Assembly: GCA_021771915.1 (NCBI GenBank)
Contig: JAETNY010000003.1
Span: forward strand, 1 to 64,000
DNA: 64,000 nucleotides
Direction of reading: 5' to 3'
Source: Bacillota bacterium
Lineage (GTDB): Bacteria; Bacillota; Dehalobacteriia; UBA4068; UBA4997
Made by a program: the position numbers and the translations under genes. The notes under the pieces were generated by a model, which worked only from the letters and a program-made list of their open reading frames with translations, was not told the DNA's origin and did no database searches. Of this stretch, positions 53,162 to 62,177 are shown piece by piece (within the stretch, counting starts at the first letter, position 1; every line of letters begins with the position of its first letter).

Positions 53162-54538
53162 TTACTTCTGTACTTTTGACATCAAGACTACGCACTCCAC
53201 ATGATGCGTTCGGGGAAACATATCTACCGGCTGTACCAGTGACAAAGTATATTTTTCGGCACAAAGCAGCTGTAAATCGCGCGCAAGAGTAGATGGATTA
53301 CAGGAAACATAAACCAGCTGTTTCGGCCGTAACTGCAAAAGACCATGCAAAAGCTGCTTATGACAGCCGCGGCGCGGTGGGTCAATAATTACTGCGTCTA
53401 TGCAATGATTTTGCTTAAGAATTTTATCAAACTCATTTTCAGCCTTACCCTGCCAAAATTTAGCATTAGCCAGCTGATTTAATTCCGCATTTTGACGCGC
53501 ATTTTCCACCGCACCGGCATTTAGCTCAATACCCCAAAGACGCCGTAAACCAGGTAAATGTCTGGCCAGATAAATACCAAGCGTGCCAATACCACAGTAA
53601 GCATCTAACAAAAACTCGGTTTTTGCAGACAACGCCGTCTGCAACACCGAAAGCAAACGCATAGTTTGGGCATTATTGACCTGAAAAAAAGCCTCTGGCG
53701 CAATTTGATAATGCACATCACCCAAGGTATCAGTTAAAAAACCAACCGGAGAAAACGTCTGCCAGCCTTTTGGAGTCTGCACGCCCCAAACCAGTAAATC
53801 GGCAAACTCCGCGCTGATTTGCTGCAAAAAAATACGCGCCACTGCCAGCTGCTCTGCACTGGCTTCTGAGAAACGCAAAAAGAGCATTAACCTCTGATAA
53901 GCAAAGCTATATCGCAACATAACGTCACTAACGCCATTCGGCAAATCACCCTGCCGCAAACGTGCAATTAGTTGGTTTACTTTTTCCGGAAACAACAGCT
54001 GACACGCCGCAGCAACCGGGCTGTGCGTTTCTTCGTTCCAAAAACTTAAGCTGTAACCGGCAGCATCACGACTGACGTGAAAAATACCCTTGTTGCGATA
54101 ATGATAAAGCTGCTTCGGGGCAGCCGCAATAATTGGCCGCATAACAGACAGTTCGGCCGCAGAAAAACCGCCCAAACGCTGTAAGGCAGACACAACCTGT
54201 TCCTGCTTAAAATACAACTCCTCCGCATAAGTCATATGCTGAAGCTGACAGCCGCCGCAGCCGTCATAAACCTGGCAAAGCGGAGACTGTCGTCTGTTTT
54301 CCGGCGCTGACTGCACAATTTGCAGCAAACGCGCATAAAAAACACCACGCCGTTGACTGCTGATTTCAGCCTGCACCAACTCGCCGCGCAGAGCCCCCTG
54401 TATAAAAATTACGCGCTGACCGAGCCGAGCCACACCCCAGCCGTCATGCGTATAACCGCTGATTTCCGCCGTAAAAACGTCCCCGGGCCGCAGCCCGGCC
54501 ATTTCTGTATGGTTATTTCTTTTTTTATCTGATGACAC
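53162..54538 (-). CDS. rlmD: 23S rRNA (uracil-5-)-methyltransferase, RlmD/RumA type
   Basis: About 458 residues. A TRAM domain (GDVFTAEISGYTHDGWGVARLGQ) comes first. Fe-S-type cysteines follow in CQVYDGCGGCQLQHM, then the methyltransferase core with LLDAYCGIGTLGIYLA, AVIIDPPRRGC and VYVSCNPSTLARDLQLL (catalytic Cys). It methylates U in 23S rRNA using SAM. I favour the GTG at 54538 because TTGGAG lies about 10 bp upstream; a TTG at 54547 is possible. The 3' end (RTHHVECVVLMS) is the border with the mobile block. The rum/rlmD 3' end is a known integration hot spot for ICEs and phages. Confidence 0.9.
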   Translation of the reverse strand: MSSDKKRNNHTEMAGLRPGDVFTAEISGYTHDGWGVARLGQRVIFIQGALRGELVQAEISSQRRGVFYARLLQIVQSAPENRRQSPLCQVYDGCGGCQLQHMTYAEELYFKQEQVVSALQRLGGFSAAELSVMRPIIAAAPKQLYHYRNKGIFHVSRDAAGYSLSFWNEETHSPVAAACQLLFPEKVNQLIARLRQGDLPNGVSDVMLRYSFAYQRLMLFLRFSEASAEQLAVARIFLQQISAEFADLLVWGVQTPKGWQTFSPVGFLTDTLGDVHYQIAPEAFFQVNNAQTMRLLSVLQTALSAKTEFLLDAYCGIGTLGIYLARHLPGLRRLWGIELNAGAVENARQNAELNQLANAKFWQGKAENEFDKILKQNHCIDAVIIDPPRRGCHKQLLHGLLQLRPKQLVYVSCNPSTLARDLQLLCAEKYTLSLVQPVDMFPRTHHVECVVLMSKVQK

Positions 54539-54540
54539 TG

Positions 54541-54568
54541 TTGACAATCTCCAAAAGAATATTATAAT
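54541..54568 (+). promoter_or_regulatory. Promoter of the ybaK-like gene
   Basis: TTGACA and TATAAT are separated by 16 bp. It overlaps the start region of the divergent rlmD. Confidence 0.85.
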
Positions 54569-54605
54569 ATATGTTGTTCTATTAAATTAAAAACGAGGTG
54601 TACCA

Positions 54606-55091
54606 ATGTCTAAAAATGCTAAAGTAACCAAAACCAACGCCATGCGCGCGCTGGACGCACAAAATATCGCCTACACCCACACCGCCTATCCCTGCAACGG
54701 CTTTATGGACGGCCTGAGCGTGGCGCAGGCTGTGAGCAAAAATCCGGAAACCGTTTTCAAAACACTGGTAACAGTAGCCGCCAGCCGCCAGAATTACGTT
54801 TTTGTCATTCCCGTGGCCGCCGAACTTGATTTGAAAAAAGCCGCTGCCAGTGTTGGTGAAAAATCTATCGCCATGCTACCCGCCAAAGATATTACCGCCA
54901 CAACCGGTTATGTAAAAGGCGGCTGTTCGCCTGTCGGTATGAAAAAGCAATTCCCCACAGTTATAAACACCAGCGCGCAGTCTTTAAGCGAAATAACCGT
55001 AAGCGCTGGCAAACTGGGACTGCAAATCACCCTTGCGCCCCAGGATTTGGCGCAAATTTGCGCCGCAAAATTTGCCCTGCTCACGGTCTAA
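54606..55091 (+). CDS. ybaK: Cys-tRNA(Pro)/Cys-tRNA(Cys) deacylase, YbaK/EbsC type
   Basis: This 161-residue protein has the YbaK fold: ALDAQNIAYTHTAYPCNGFMDGLSVA, NPETVFKTLVTV and the end of the pocket KGGCSPVGMKKQFPTVI (the GGxSPxG motif). It removes cysteine wrongly loaded on tRNA(Pro). It is the only clear plus-strand gene in the window and has its own strong promoter. GAGGTG lies 6 bp before the ATG. Confidence 0.92.
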   Translation: MSKNAKVTKTNAMRALDAQNIAYTHTAYPCNGFMDGLSVAQAVSKNPETVFKTLVTVAASRQNYVFVIPVAAELDLKKAAASVGEKSIAMLPAKDITATTGYVKGGCSPVGMKKQFPTVINTSAQSLSEITVSAGKLGLQITLAPQDLAQICAAKFALLTV

Positions 55092-55099
55092 TCGCCTGT

Positions 55100-55771
55100 T
55101 TATTTATTTTTGTTTAATTGGTCTGCCGGCGGCAGGCCAAATTTTTTGCGGAAATAGCCCTCGCCTTTAAAATAACCCTCCGCACCATAAAGCGCCGCAC
55201 AAGGATTATGTCCCAACACACGGTCTTTCACTACCAAAACAGTAAAAGGCGTTTCCGTATATTTGAAGAACAGAGTATCATGTCCCACACAAAGACCAAT
55301 CACCACATTAAAATCCGTACCAGCCGCCGCCAGCAGCTTGGCCTGACCCACAGGATTGCAGGCCGCTTCATAACCACAGCCTTTTAACTTGTTTTCATCG
55401 GCAATGCCAAAATCATTTTTATCAAAGCCGCCGTTTTTGCAGATAAGAGAACAGGTCTTTATGCCATGCGCGCGCAGCAAACGGTCAAAAACCGCAGCCT
55501 CACGCTGCAAACCCACGCAAAAAGCGATACCTACCAGCTTATACTCCATACGTTTGATAAACTCAATCGTTTCATAAACACGGTTCCACTGGCAATAGCC
55601 ATCATGCTCAATCTGTGCCGATTCCTGAAAAATACGCAGATTCTCCTCCTCATGATAAACCTCCGGCAAGCCGACATACAACTCTGGCTCACGCATGGGA
55701 CAATTTTGCGGCATCTTATCCTTAGTATTGTTGTAACAGGCTTTTACCGCACAATGTGCACAGGTATACAT
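55100..55771 (-). CDS. DUF1847 metal-binding-type protein
   Basis: 223 residues starting MYTCAHCAVKACYNN with clustered cysteines. It includes KLVGIAFCVGLQREAAVFDRLL, KGCGYEAACNPVGQAKLLAAAGTDFNVVIGLC and VLVVKDRVLGHNPCAALY. These match DUF1847, found in anaerobes. The Cys-rich plan suggests metal or Fe-S binding, but no function is established. It converges with ybaK. Confidence 0.8.
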   Translation of the reverse strand: MYTCAHCAVKACYNNTKDKMPQNCPMREPELYVGLPEVYHEEENLRIFQESAQIEHDGYCQWNRVYETIEFIKRMEYKLVGIAFCVGLQREAAVFDRLLRAHGIKTCSLICKNGGFDKNDFGIADENKLKGCGYEAACNPVGQAKLLAAAGTDFNVVIGLCVGHDTLFFKYTETPFTVLVVKDRVLGHNPCAALYGAEGYFKGEGYFRKKFGLPPADQLNKNK

Positions 55772-55846
55772 AATATCAACGTCCTTTCATTTATAAAATA
55801 TTTTCAGTCAACTATATACCGTTTATTTACGCTCACACAGATTGCC

Positions 55847-56881
55847 TCAACGGCTTAAAAGACAAATCTGGATAATTGCCGTTTCAATAGCGTCCATAAT
55901 ATCACTTATGCCGCTCTTAAACTTTTTATCAGCCGTCAGCAGCGTTTCCAAAGCCTTCTGCAACTTTTTTTCCGTATACTTAGCCGCCTGCCGCCCGGCC
56001 TTCTCAATTACAAAAGGGTGCGCCTTGCCACTGGCCGCCATAATCTCCTTAACCGTATAGCCATGTTGCTGCATACCCTTGACAATATATAGCGTCTGAA
56101 AGTGGTCAGCCAAGCGCGGCAATACGCTCTCTGGCGCTTCATTTAACACAACCTGCTCCAGTGCATGCAAAGACTGCGCCAGATTGCCGGTCGCCACAAA
56201 ATCAATCAGATTAAAAATACTGGCCTGTACATTACTGCTAACCACCGCCTCCACATCGGCCTTGGTGATTTCCGGCTGCCCGGCCGCATAAACGCTCAAC
56301 TTCTCCAGTTCATTATTAATCAGCGTACAATCATAATCACAATACAACAACAGCTGTTGCTTGGCCGCCGCCTGCATGTTGCAGCCCTTTTGCCGCAGCA
56401 AACCGTCCAGCCACAACACAGCGTTATTGCCCTTAAGCGCCGCAAATTCCTGCACCACGCCGCATTTGGCCGCCGCCTTACACAGCTTCTTTACCTTATT
56501 TATACTCTCGCCGGCCAGAAAAACCAACACCGTAGTTTCCGCCGGGTTCTGCAAATAAGTCAACAACTCCTGCAAATCTGGCTCCGCATTTTCCGTTTCC
56601 TCGGTTTCCGAAGCTTTTTTACGGTTAGCAAACCAGGGGCAATTATCCACAATTATCAGCTTACGTTCCGTGAAAAAAGGCAATGTATTGGCATGCCCCA
56701 ATAATTCCGTCAGGCTGGCGGTTTCCGCATTCAAGCGCGTTAAATTAAAAGGATTATCGCCCGGCGCAACGGCCGCCGTAACCTGCTCCAGTGCTTTATG
56801 CATCAAAAAACGCTCTGCTCCATAAAACAAATATACCGGTTTAACCTGACCAGCAGCCAACTCCTTTTGCCAATCCTGCAT
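55847..56881 (-). CDS. holA: DNA polymerase III delta subunit
   Basis: 344 residues with the clamp-loader delta pattern: VKPVYLFYGAERFLMHKALEQ, NLTRLNAETASLTELLGHANTLPFFTERKLIIV and the central lid helix region LINNELEKLSVYAAGQPEITKADVEAVV. The C-terminal collar carries MQQHGYTVKEIMAASGKAHPFVIEKAGRQA. It opens the sliding clamp at replication forks. The gene stands alone between intergenic repeats. Confidence 0.92.
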   Translation of the reverse strand: MQDWQKELAAGQVKPVYLFYGAERFLMHKALEQVTAAVAPGDNPFNLTRLNAETASLTELLGHANTLPFFTERKLIIVDNCPWFANRKKASETEETENAEPDLQELLTYLQNPAETTVLVFLAGESINKVKKLCKAAAKCGVVQEFAALKGNNAVLWLDGLLRQKGCNMQAAAKQQLLLYCDYDCTLINNELEKLSVYAAGQPEITKADVEAVVSSNVQASIFNLIDFVATGNLAQSLHALEQVVLNEAPESVLPRLADHFQTLYIVKGMQQHGYTVKEIMAASGKAHPFVIEKAGRQAAKYTEKKLQKALETLLTADKKFKSGISDIMDAIETAIIQICLLSR

Positions 56882-56910
56882 ATCCTACCCCTCTCATTTA
56901 TGCTAACAAT

Positions 56911-57081
56911 TTTCCAGCCGTCCAAATTCGGCTGGATTAATTCACACTAAACTCTGCCTGCGTCCTATGGACTTGGCAATCGTTAAGTGTTCGCATATGT
57001 TTCCAGCCGTCTAAATTCGACTGGATTAATTCACACTAAACTCTGCCTGCGTCCTGTGGACTTGGCAATCGTTAAGTGTTC
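56911..57081 (-). repeat. Tandem duplication of an 82-bp intergenic unit
   Basis: Two copies (56911-56992 and 57000-57081), 89 bp apart, differ at only three or four positions. Each starts with a CCAGCCG hairpin; a change in copy 2 keeps a G-U pair in the minus-strand RNA. The second copy ends 2 bp before the YwqG-like stop codon. Confidence 0.85.
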
Positions 57082-57082
57082 A

Positions 57083-57817
57083 TTAACAGCATTGCCAATC
57101 ATATTCCACTTCAGAAAAATCACAGTTTTTCAATGCCTCTCGTGAAATAAAGAAATTACAGTTGCCGGCGTCACCAAACATCATACCGCAAACCTCGTCT
57201 GTATCCAACTGTAAAAGCAGCACATCACAATCACCATCTTCATAATAAAGCGGCGCCGATTGCACAAACAGCGGATAACCGCCCACACGGCTGCCCTCGG
57301 CATAACAAATATCATAAAGCGCGTCATTCTGCTCCGCGCTCAAATCTTCCTCAAACGCATCTTGAAAAGCCCCACATTCCGTAGTTATCGGCATTTGGCG
57401 CAGTTCAAAATGCATTGCTCCGTCATGATAAAAAGGCTCCCTCTCCCGAAATTCCTCACGAAATGGATTTTCTGTCAGCAGTCGGCTCTCGTCAGTATGA
57501 AAATCCGGAATATAGCGCACCACACATGGCGCGTCCAACCCCAGCATATCATTATCAGTAACATAAAACTGTAACAGACCCTGCCGCGGAAAATCCGGCA
57601 AAGGCGGCACTTCCGCCATATTCAGCTGCGCAAAAAACATCATCGGCCGCCCCTCGTCGTCGCAAGGATAATCTTCAGCACTTTCCAGATACGGGCAACC
57701 GCCCAGCTTGCTCTCCCAGGGTTTGGTTGCGCGACGCTCAAATGTTATCTCCGCACTCGGCTGCAAAGAACTTTCCAAAAATTCGCGCTGGTCCGCCAAA
57801 ATATCCGGCAATTCCAT
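57083..57817 (-). CDS. YwqG-like DUF1963 protein
   Basis: This 244-residue acidic protein contains SKLGGCPYLESAEDYPCDDEGRPMMFFAQLN and RQGLLQFYVTDND, then LLLQLDTDEVCGMMFGDAGNCNFFISREAL, the two conserved boxes of the YwqG/DUF1963 family. No biochemical function is established. It is a single-gene unit with the 89-bp-spaced tandem repeats downstream. Confidence 0.85.
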   Translation of the reverse strand: MELPDILADQREFLESSLQPSAEITFERRATKPWESKLGGCPYLESAEDYPCDDEGRPMMFFAQLNMAEVPPLPDFPRQGLLQFYVTDNDMLGLDAPCVVRYIPDFHTDESRLLTENPFREEFREREPFYHDGAMHFELRQMPITTECGAFQDAFEEDLSAEQNDALYDICYAEGSRVGGYPLFVQSAPLYYEDGDCDVLLLQLDTDEVCGMMFGDAGNCNFFISREALKNCDFSEVEYDWQCC

Positions 57818-57915
57818 GTCAATCTTCCCCCTTTACCAACTTACAGTATTTATTAAGGATATTTTCGACACGTGGCCGGCAATTCCTGCCTGTGCCAAAA
57901 GCTTATTCAGACATG

Positions 57916-57959
57916 AAAAACCGGCCGAGAAAGCAATGCTCAAAAACTCCGCCGGTTTT
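57916..57959 (-). terminator. Intrinsic terminator after the SLH protein gene
   Basis: AAAACCGGC and GCCGGTTTTT pair on the minus strand with a long loop. The loop/stem holds 21 bases identical to part of azlD (61942-61962). Confidence 0.7.
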
Positions 57960-57965
57960 CATTTG

Positions 57966-60900
57966 CTATTCTTCAATAAGCGCCAGATAACGAACCAACA
58001 TCTGCGCCGCCTCGGCTCGCGTGGCCATATTCTGCGGCGCAAACGCACCGGCACTATCGCCGATTACAATGCCCTCGGCCGCCGCCCAACACAAAGCGGC
58101 TTTGGCCCAACTGCCAACCTGTTCTTTATCCGTAAAGCTTAATTCAATCTCCGCCTGCGGCTGACCGGCATAGCGCCAAAGCATTACCACCAGCTGCTCC
58201 CGAGTTATCCCCTCATCGGGCGCAAAACGCTCCGCAGTATAGCCCAAAACCAGGCCGTTTGACTGCGCCCAGCCGATAGCCGGCGCATACCAGCTATCGG
58301 CCGCCACATCAGCAAATTTGCTGCCATATCCGGCTGGCCGGCCGCTGTTATTATAAAGCAGCTGCACAAACATGGCGCGCGATATGTTATCATTCGGCGC
58401 AAAAGTGCCGTTGACATTACCCTGCATAATGCCCCGACGATAAAGTTTCGTTATCGCTTCAATATACCAGGCGTTCGGCTGCAAATCCGCAAAAATCTCA
58501 CTAACCGGCCGCTGGTCGTCGCCGGGCGGATTAGGTTTGGTTGGCTCCGTCGGCGTGGTCGGCTGCTGTGGTCTGCTCGGCCGATGACTGCTGCCACCGC
58601 CGCCGCTGGGTTTTTCTGGCTTTTTATCCTCCTGCCAAATCGCGTAAACTGTAGTATCCGCCGTAAATGTATAGGCCGAGTTGGCTGCCGCCGTATTATC
58701 GTTGTCCGCGCCAATCTGCCAATGCTGCAATTTATAACCCACTCTGATTGCACCCGGCAGAGTATAAGGCAGACCTTTCTTTACCTTAACCGGAGTTTGA
58801 GTTGCAGGGTTCAGCGTGCCGCCGTTCAGGGCAAAAGTAATCGTCCAATATTCCTCAATAACCGGCGGCGTTGGTTCTTCCGGCTTATCCTGCCAGGTAG
58901 CTGTCAGCGTAATATCAACCGCCAATTTCTCAATTAACGCCCCGGCCTGATATATCTGCCCCAAATATGCCCAGCCGGCAAACTCCTTGCCCTCCGGCGC
59001 AGTAAAGCCGCAGGCCGGCAGTGTATATTGGCCGCCCCTTTCAACCTCCACAGGGCGCATCTGGCCGCTGCCCTCGCCGCCGGCAAAAGTAATCGTTACT
59101 ATTTCGGCTGGCCGCTCAACAATATTAAATTCCAGCACCACCGGCTCGCCATAAAGCTGGCCGTCCTCGCAGGCTAAAATCGTCAGCGTAGCCCTGCCAA
59201 TCTCTGTGTTATCAGTATAAGTTATGGTGTAGTCTACATCTTTAACAAAAGTTACAGCACCCTCGCCGGAACTCAAAATGATTTCCGGACAGATTGGCTG
59301 ACCGGTATAATACTCGTCCGCAAGCGAGTTCGGCGTTATGCTAACGCTCGCCAGGTCATAAAGCATTTTAACCTGCGTACCCTCGCCAACGGCGCTTTGC
59401 AGCTTTTCCAAAGTAGACTTGTCATAACAAATAACCAGCTGTACCCCGGCAAAAGCGTCATTTGCCAAATTCTGCAAATTATTGTCCAAAACAACTGTTA
59501 AACGCTCAATATCACATTCGGCAAAAGCGTTTTGACCAATCGTGGTTATGCTGGCCGGCAGTTCCAGAACACCGCCGCCCAGACCGGCGCAACAGTAAAA
59601 GGCATACCTGTCCAACTCCACCAAACCCTCCGGCAGGGTGAAGTTTTGCAGGTTCTGACAATTACTGAACGCCTGCATATCAATTTTTTTAATGCTGGCC
59701 GGCAAAACAAAATCTGCCAGATTTATACAGCCGGAAAAGGTATATTGCGGCAGTTCCACCAGTTGCAGTTCTGTGGGAAATTCAACCTTTACCAACTGAT
59801 TGCAGTTATAAAAAACCTCATTGCCCATGCTGATTAAATTGGCCGGCAGATTAGCCTCCTGCAAGCCAGAACACTCTTTAAATGCGCCAGAGCCAATATC
59901 CGTCAGGCAATCCGGCAGCACCACCTTCTGCAGCGCAGAGATATGAAAAGCACACTCCCCAATTTTCTTTAGCTGCGTATTCGCAAGATTGGCTTCAGTT
60001 ATGCCGCACTTATAAAAAGCCCAATCGCCAATGCTGCTTAAGTTAGCGGAAAAGACCATTTCAGTCAAATTCTCACATTCATAAAATGCCTGCGCGCCAA
60101 TGACTTCCAGACTATCCGGCAGGCTTAAAGCAGTTAAACCCACACAGCCTTTAAAAGCACTATCGCCAATTTTAAGCAGGGTATCCGGCAGATTAACAGC
60201 TGTTAACTCCGTTCTGCCGGCAAAAACACTATTGCCGATTTCAGTTACGTTGTATTCCTGATTTAAATCTGCACAGGTTGCTCTGGCCGGCAAATTCAGG
60301 GTGCCGGTCAGGTTCACGCCATTCTTTATGCCCATCAGCTGAACCTGCATATTTTCTTCATCTATAATAATATACTTAAAATCACCATCTTCAAAAACCA
60401 CATCAGCAAGAGAACCGGCAAAATTTAAGGTAAACTGCTGATTGGTGCTGGCCTTATAGTTTTCCAGCGCAGCATAAAGCGGAATTTCGGAAACATTAAT
60501 TGTACCGGCGCAGCCGTTAAACGCCCTTGGGTCAAATTCAGCAATACCGGCCGGCACCGTAACAGTTTGCAGACCAGTACAATCCTCAAAAGCGTTTGAG
60601 GCAACCTTGGCCAGTTTATCATTCCAGTTTATTGTTTCCAAATCCAGACAAGCACAAAAAGCGCCATTCCAAATAGTTTGCAAATTGGGCGGCAGCGTAA
60701 TTTCCGTCAGTCCAGAATAACTAAAAGCCGTATAACCCAATACTTCCACGCTATCCGGCAGAGTTATCGTTTTTAAGGATTTGCAATAAGCAAAAATACC
60801 ACTGCCGTAAAGACCTGTTTCTCCAATTTGTTTTAAACCCTCATTAAGCGTAACACTTTGTAATTTAAAACAATCACAAAAAACACCATTTTCAAGCGCT

Positions 60901-61559
60901 TTAAGGCTGCCCGGTATTTCAATGGTTTCCAGATTGGCGCAGGCCCTAAATACATTATTGCCCATTGTTTGCAAATTATCAGGCAAATGAACACTGGTGA
61001 TATAGTTGCTGATAAGCCCAGGTTGACAATAGCCATCATTCACTTTGCCAGGGTCCCGGTTTTCCTGCCCGTCAGGCGTTAAACTTAGCTGATGTTCTTC
61101 CTTGTTAACAAAAGACTGAAACGCGCCAAAACCGATACTTTCAATACTATCAGGCAAAATCAGAGCATTTTCTGACTGGCCGGCGCTACCCTCCAGATTT
61201 ATACAGCCATTAAAAGCGTTATAACCAATACCAGTAAGCGTATTCGGCAAATCCAACCTTTTTATGGATAATGCTTTATCTGATAAAGAATTGGACTGCA
61301 GCATAAAAGCTTTATTGCCAATCTCGGTTATAGTATAAGTAGCGCCGTTATACTCCACCATTTCCGGAATTGTTAAAACCCCGTTCGCATCCAGCGCTTT
61401 AAGCAAACCCGTTACCTCAGCTTCATTATCAGAAGTCAGCTTATAACAAAGCGTACCGTCATCAAACGTGTCACCAACGGCTGCCCAGGCCGTCCCCGGC
61501 AGCAGCACCAGCGTCAAAGCCAGAACAGCCAACAGATAAAACTTTTTCTTCAAAATCAT
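57966..61559 (-). CDS. Surface protein: BspA-like leucine-rich repeats, Flg_new-type repeats and three SLH domains
   Basis: This 1197-residue exported protein has a signal peptide (MILKKKFYLLAVLALTLVLL, cleaved near AWA-A). About 17 LRR_5/BspA-type repeats follow (for example LTEMVFSANLSSIGDWAFYKC, LPDSLEVIGAQAFYECENL). Two Listeria-Bacteroides/InlB-B-like repeats (around residues 820-960) come next, with TITFALNGGTLNPAT. A Pro/Thr-rich linker (RPSRPQQPTTPTEPTKPNPP) leads to three C-terminal SLH domains (ISRAMFVQLLYNNSGRP, ITREQLVVMLWRYAGQP, ATRAEAAQMLVRYLALIEE). The SLH domains anchor it to the cell-wall polymer. An adhesin role is likely but inferred. It is monocistronic with a strong promoter and terminator. 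Confidence 0.93.
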   Translation of the reverse strand: MILKKKFYLLAVLALTLVLLPGTAWAAVGDTFDDGTLCYKLTSDNEAEVTGLLKALDANGVLTIPEMVEYNGATYTITEIGNKAFMLQSNSLSDKALSIKRLDLPNTLTGIGYNAFNGCINLEGSAGQSENALILPDSIESIGFGAFQSFVNKEEHQLSLTPDGQENRDPGKVNDGYCQPGLISNYITSVHLPDNLQTMGNNVFRACANLETIEIPGSLKALENGVFCDCFKLQSVTLNEGLKQIGETGLYGSGIFAYCKSLKTITLPDSVEVLGYTAFSYSGLTEITLPPNLQTIWNGAFCACLDLETINWNDKLAKVASNAFEDCTGLQTVTVPAGIAEFDPRAFNGCAGTINVSEIPLYAALENYKASTNQQFTLNFAGSLADVVFEDGDFKYIIIDEENMQVQLMGIKNGVNLTGTLNLPARATCADLNQEYNVTEIGNSVFAGRTELTAVNLPDTLLKIGDSAFKGCVGLTALSLPDSLEVIGAQAFYECENLTEMVFSANLSSIGDWAFYKCGITEANLANTQLKKIGECAFHISALQKVVLPDCLTDIGSGAFKECSGLQEANLPANLISMGNEVFYNCNQLVKVEFPTELQLVELPQYTFSGCINLADFVLPASIKKIDMQAFSNCQNLQNFTLPEGLVELDRYAFYCCAGLGGGVLELPASITTIGQNAFAECDIERLTVVLDNNLQNLANDAFAGVQLVICYDKSTLEKLQSAVGEGTQVKMLYDLASVSITPNSLADEYYTGQPICPEIILSSGEGAVTFVKDVDYTITYTDNTEIGRATLTILACEDGQLYGEPVVLEFNIVERPAEIVTITFAGGEGSGQMRPVEVERGGQYTLPACGFTAPEGKEFAGWAYLGQIYQAGALIEKLAVDITLTATWQDKPEEPTPPVIEEYWTITFALNGGTLNPATQTPVKVKKGLPYTLPGAIRVGYKLQHWQIGADNDNTAAANSAYTFTADTTVYAIWQEDKKPEKPSGGGGSSHRPSRPQQPTTPTEPTKPNPPGDDQRPVSEIFADLQPNAWYIEAITKLYRRGIMQGNVNGTFAPNDNISRAMFVQLLYNNSGRPAGYGSKFADVAADSWYAPAIGWAQSNGLVLGYTAERFAPDEGITREQLVVMLWRYAGQPQAEIELSFTDKEQVGSWAKAALCWAAAEGIVIGDSAGAFAPQNMATRAEAAQMLVRYLALIEE

Positions 61560-61583
61560 AACCCCCTGTATACAATACTTATT

Positions 61584-61667
61584 ATTCTATACCCTTTAGG
61601 GTATAGAATAAGGTGTTAACACCTTATTCTATACCCTTTAGGGTATAGAATAAGGTGTTAACACCTT
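61584..61667. repeat. Two tandem 42-bp palindromic units in the SLH gene leader
   Basis: Each unit is a 26-bp palindrome (ATTCTATACCCT-TT-AGGGTATAGAAT) followed by a 16-bp perfect palindrome (AAGGTGTTAACACCTT). The two units are identical. They lie between the promoter (61689-61717) and the start codon at 61559. Confidence 0.9.
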
Positions 61668-61688
61668 GCGAATTTCTTCTTATCTTAG

Positions 61689-61717
61689 ATTATAGTATAA
61701 CGAAATGTTTTTGTAAA
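61689..61717 (-). promoter_or_regulatory. Promoter of the SLH surface protein gene
   Basis: Minus-strand TTTACA and TATAAT are 17 bp apart. Transcription would start near 61680, so the palindromic units form the first part of the 5' leader. Confidence 0.85.
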
Positions 61718-61784
61718 TAGCTGAAAGTATGATTGCAAGGTCGTCTTCAGCAGTTCTGGCAAAAAAAATCAAACAATTTACGAC

Positions 61785-61820
61785 AAAGAGGAGGTTCCTC
61801 CCTTGAAGAACCTCCTCTTT
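61785..61820. terminator. Hairpin terminator after azlD
   Basis: AAAGAGGAGGTTC and GAACCTCCTCTTT form a 13-bp stem around a short loop. It is flanked by A and T runs and lies 21 bp after the azlD stop. Confidence 0.75.
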
Positions 61821-61841
61821 AAATCATAATCTTAAATAATT

Positions 61842-62177
61842 TCAAACTAAAATATACTGTACCAACAGCATATAAAAAATGGTACCGCCGGCAATGGAAA
61901 GCAGCATTTGCCGCCGCCAGAAATGCAGGCCAACCGTAAGCGCAATGCTCAAAAACTCCGCCAGACCGTGGCTGCCGCTCAGCAGGCTAACATCTTTCAG
62001 GCAATATATAACCAGCATGCCGAACATAGCCAGCGGCAGAACCTGCCCCAGATACTGTATGTATTTTGGCGTTGGTCTGCCAACAGGAAAGAATAAAAAC
62101 GGCAAAAAACGCGTCAGCATTGTACCCAAAATCACCATACCCACCATAATAAACTGCTCGGTCAGGCTCATAGTCAT
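61842..62177 (-). CDS. azlD: Branched-chain amino acid exporter, small subunit
   Basis: 111 residues, four hydrophobic segments and the AzlD pattern [38 protein letters not shown]. It pairs with AzlC to export branched-chain amino acids. The ATG overlaps the azlC stop. Part of the coding region (61942-61962) is identical over 21 bp to the terminator loop near 57940. Confidence 0.9.
   Translation of the reverse strand: MTMSLTEQFIMVGMVILGTMLTRFLPFLFFPVGRPTPKYIQYLGQVLPLAMFGMLVIYCLKDVSLLSGSHGLAEFLSIALTVGLHFWRRQMLLSIAGGTIFYMLLVQYILV

Noticed and set aside
53067-53264. Minus-strand frame overlapping the rlmD end
   Set aside because: It runs through the rlmD end and the hairpin repeat in another frame, without a start signal or recognisable domain.
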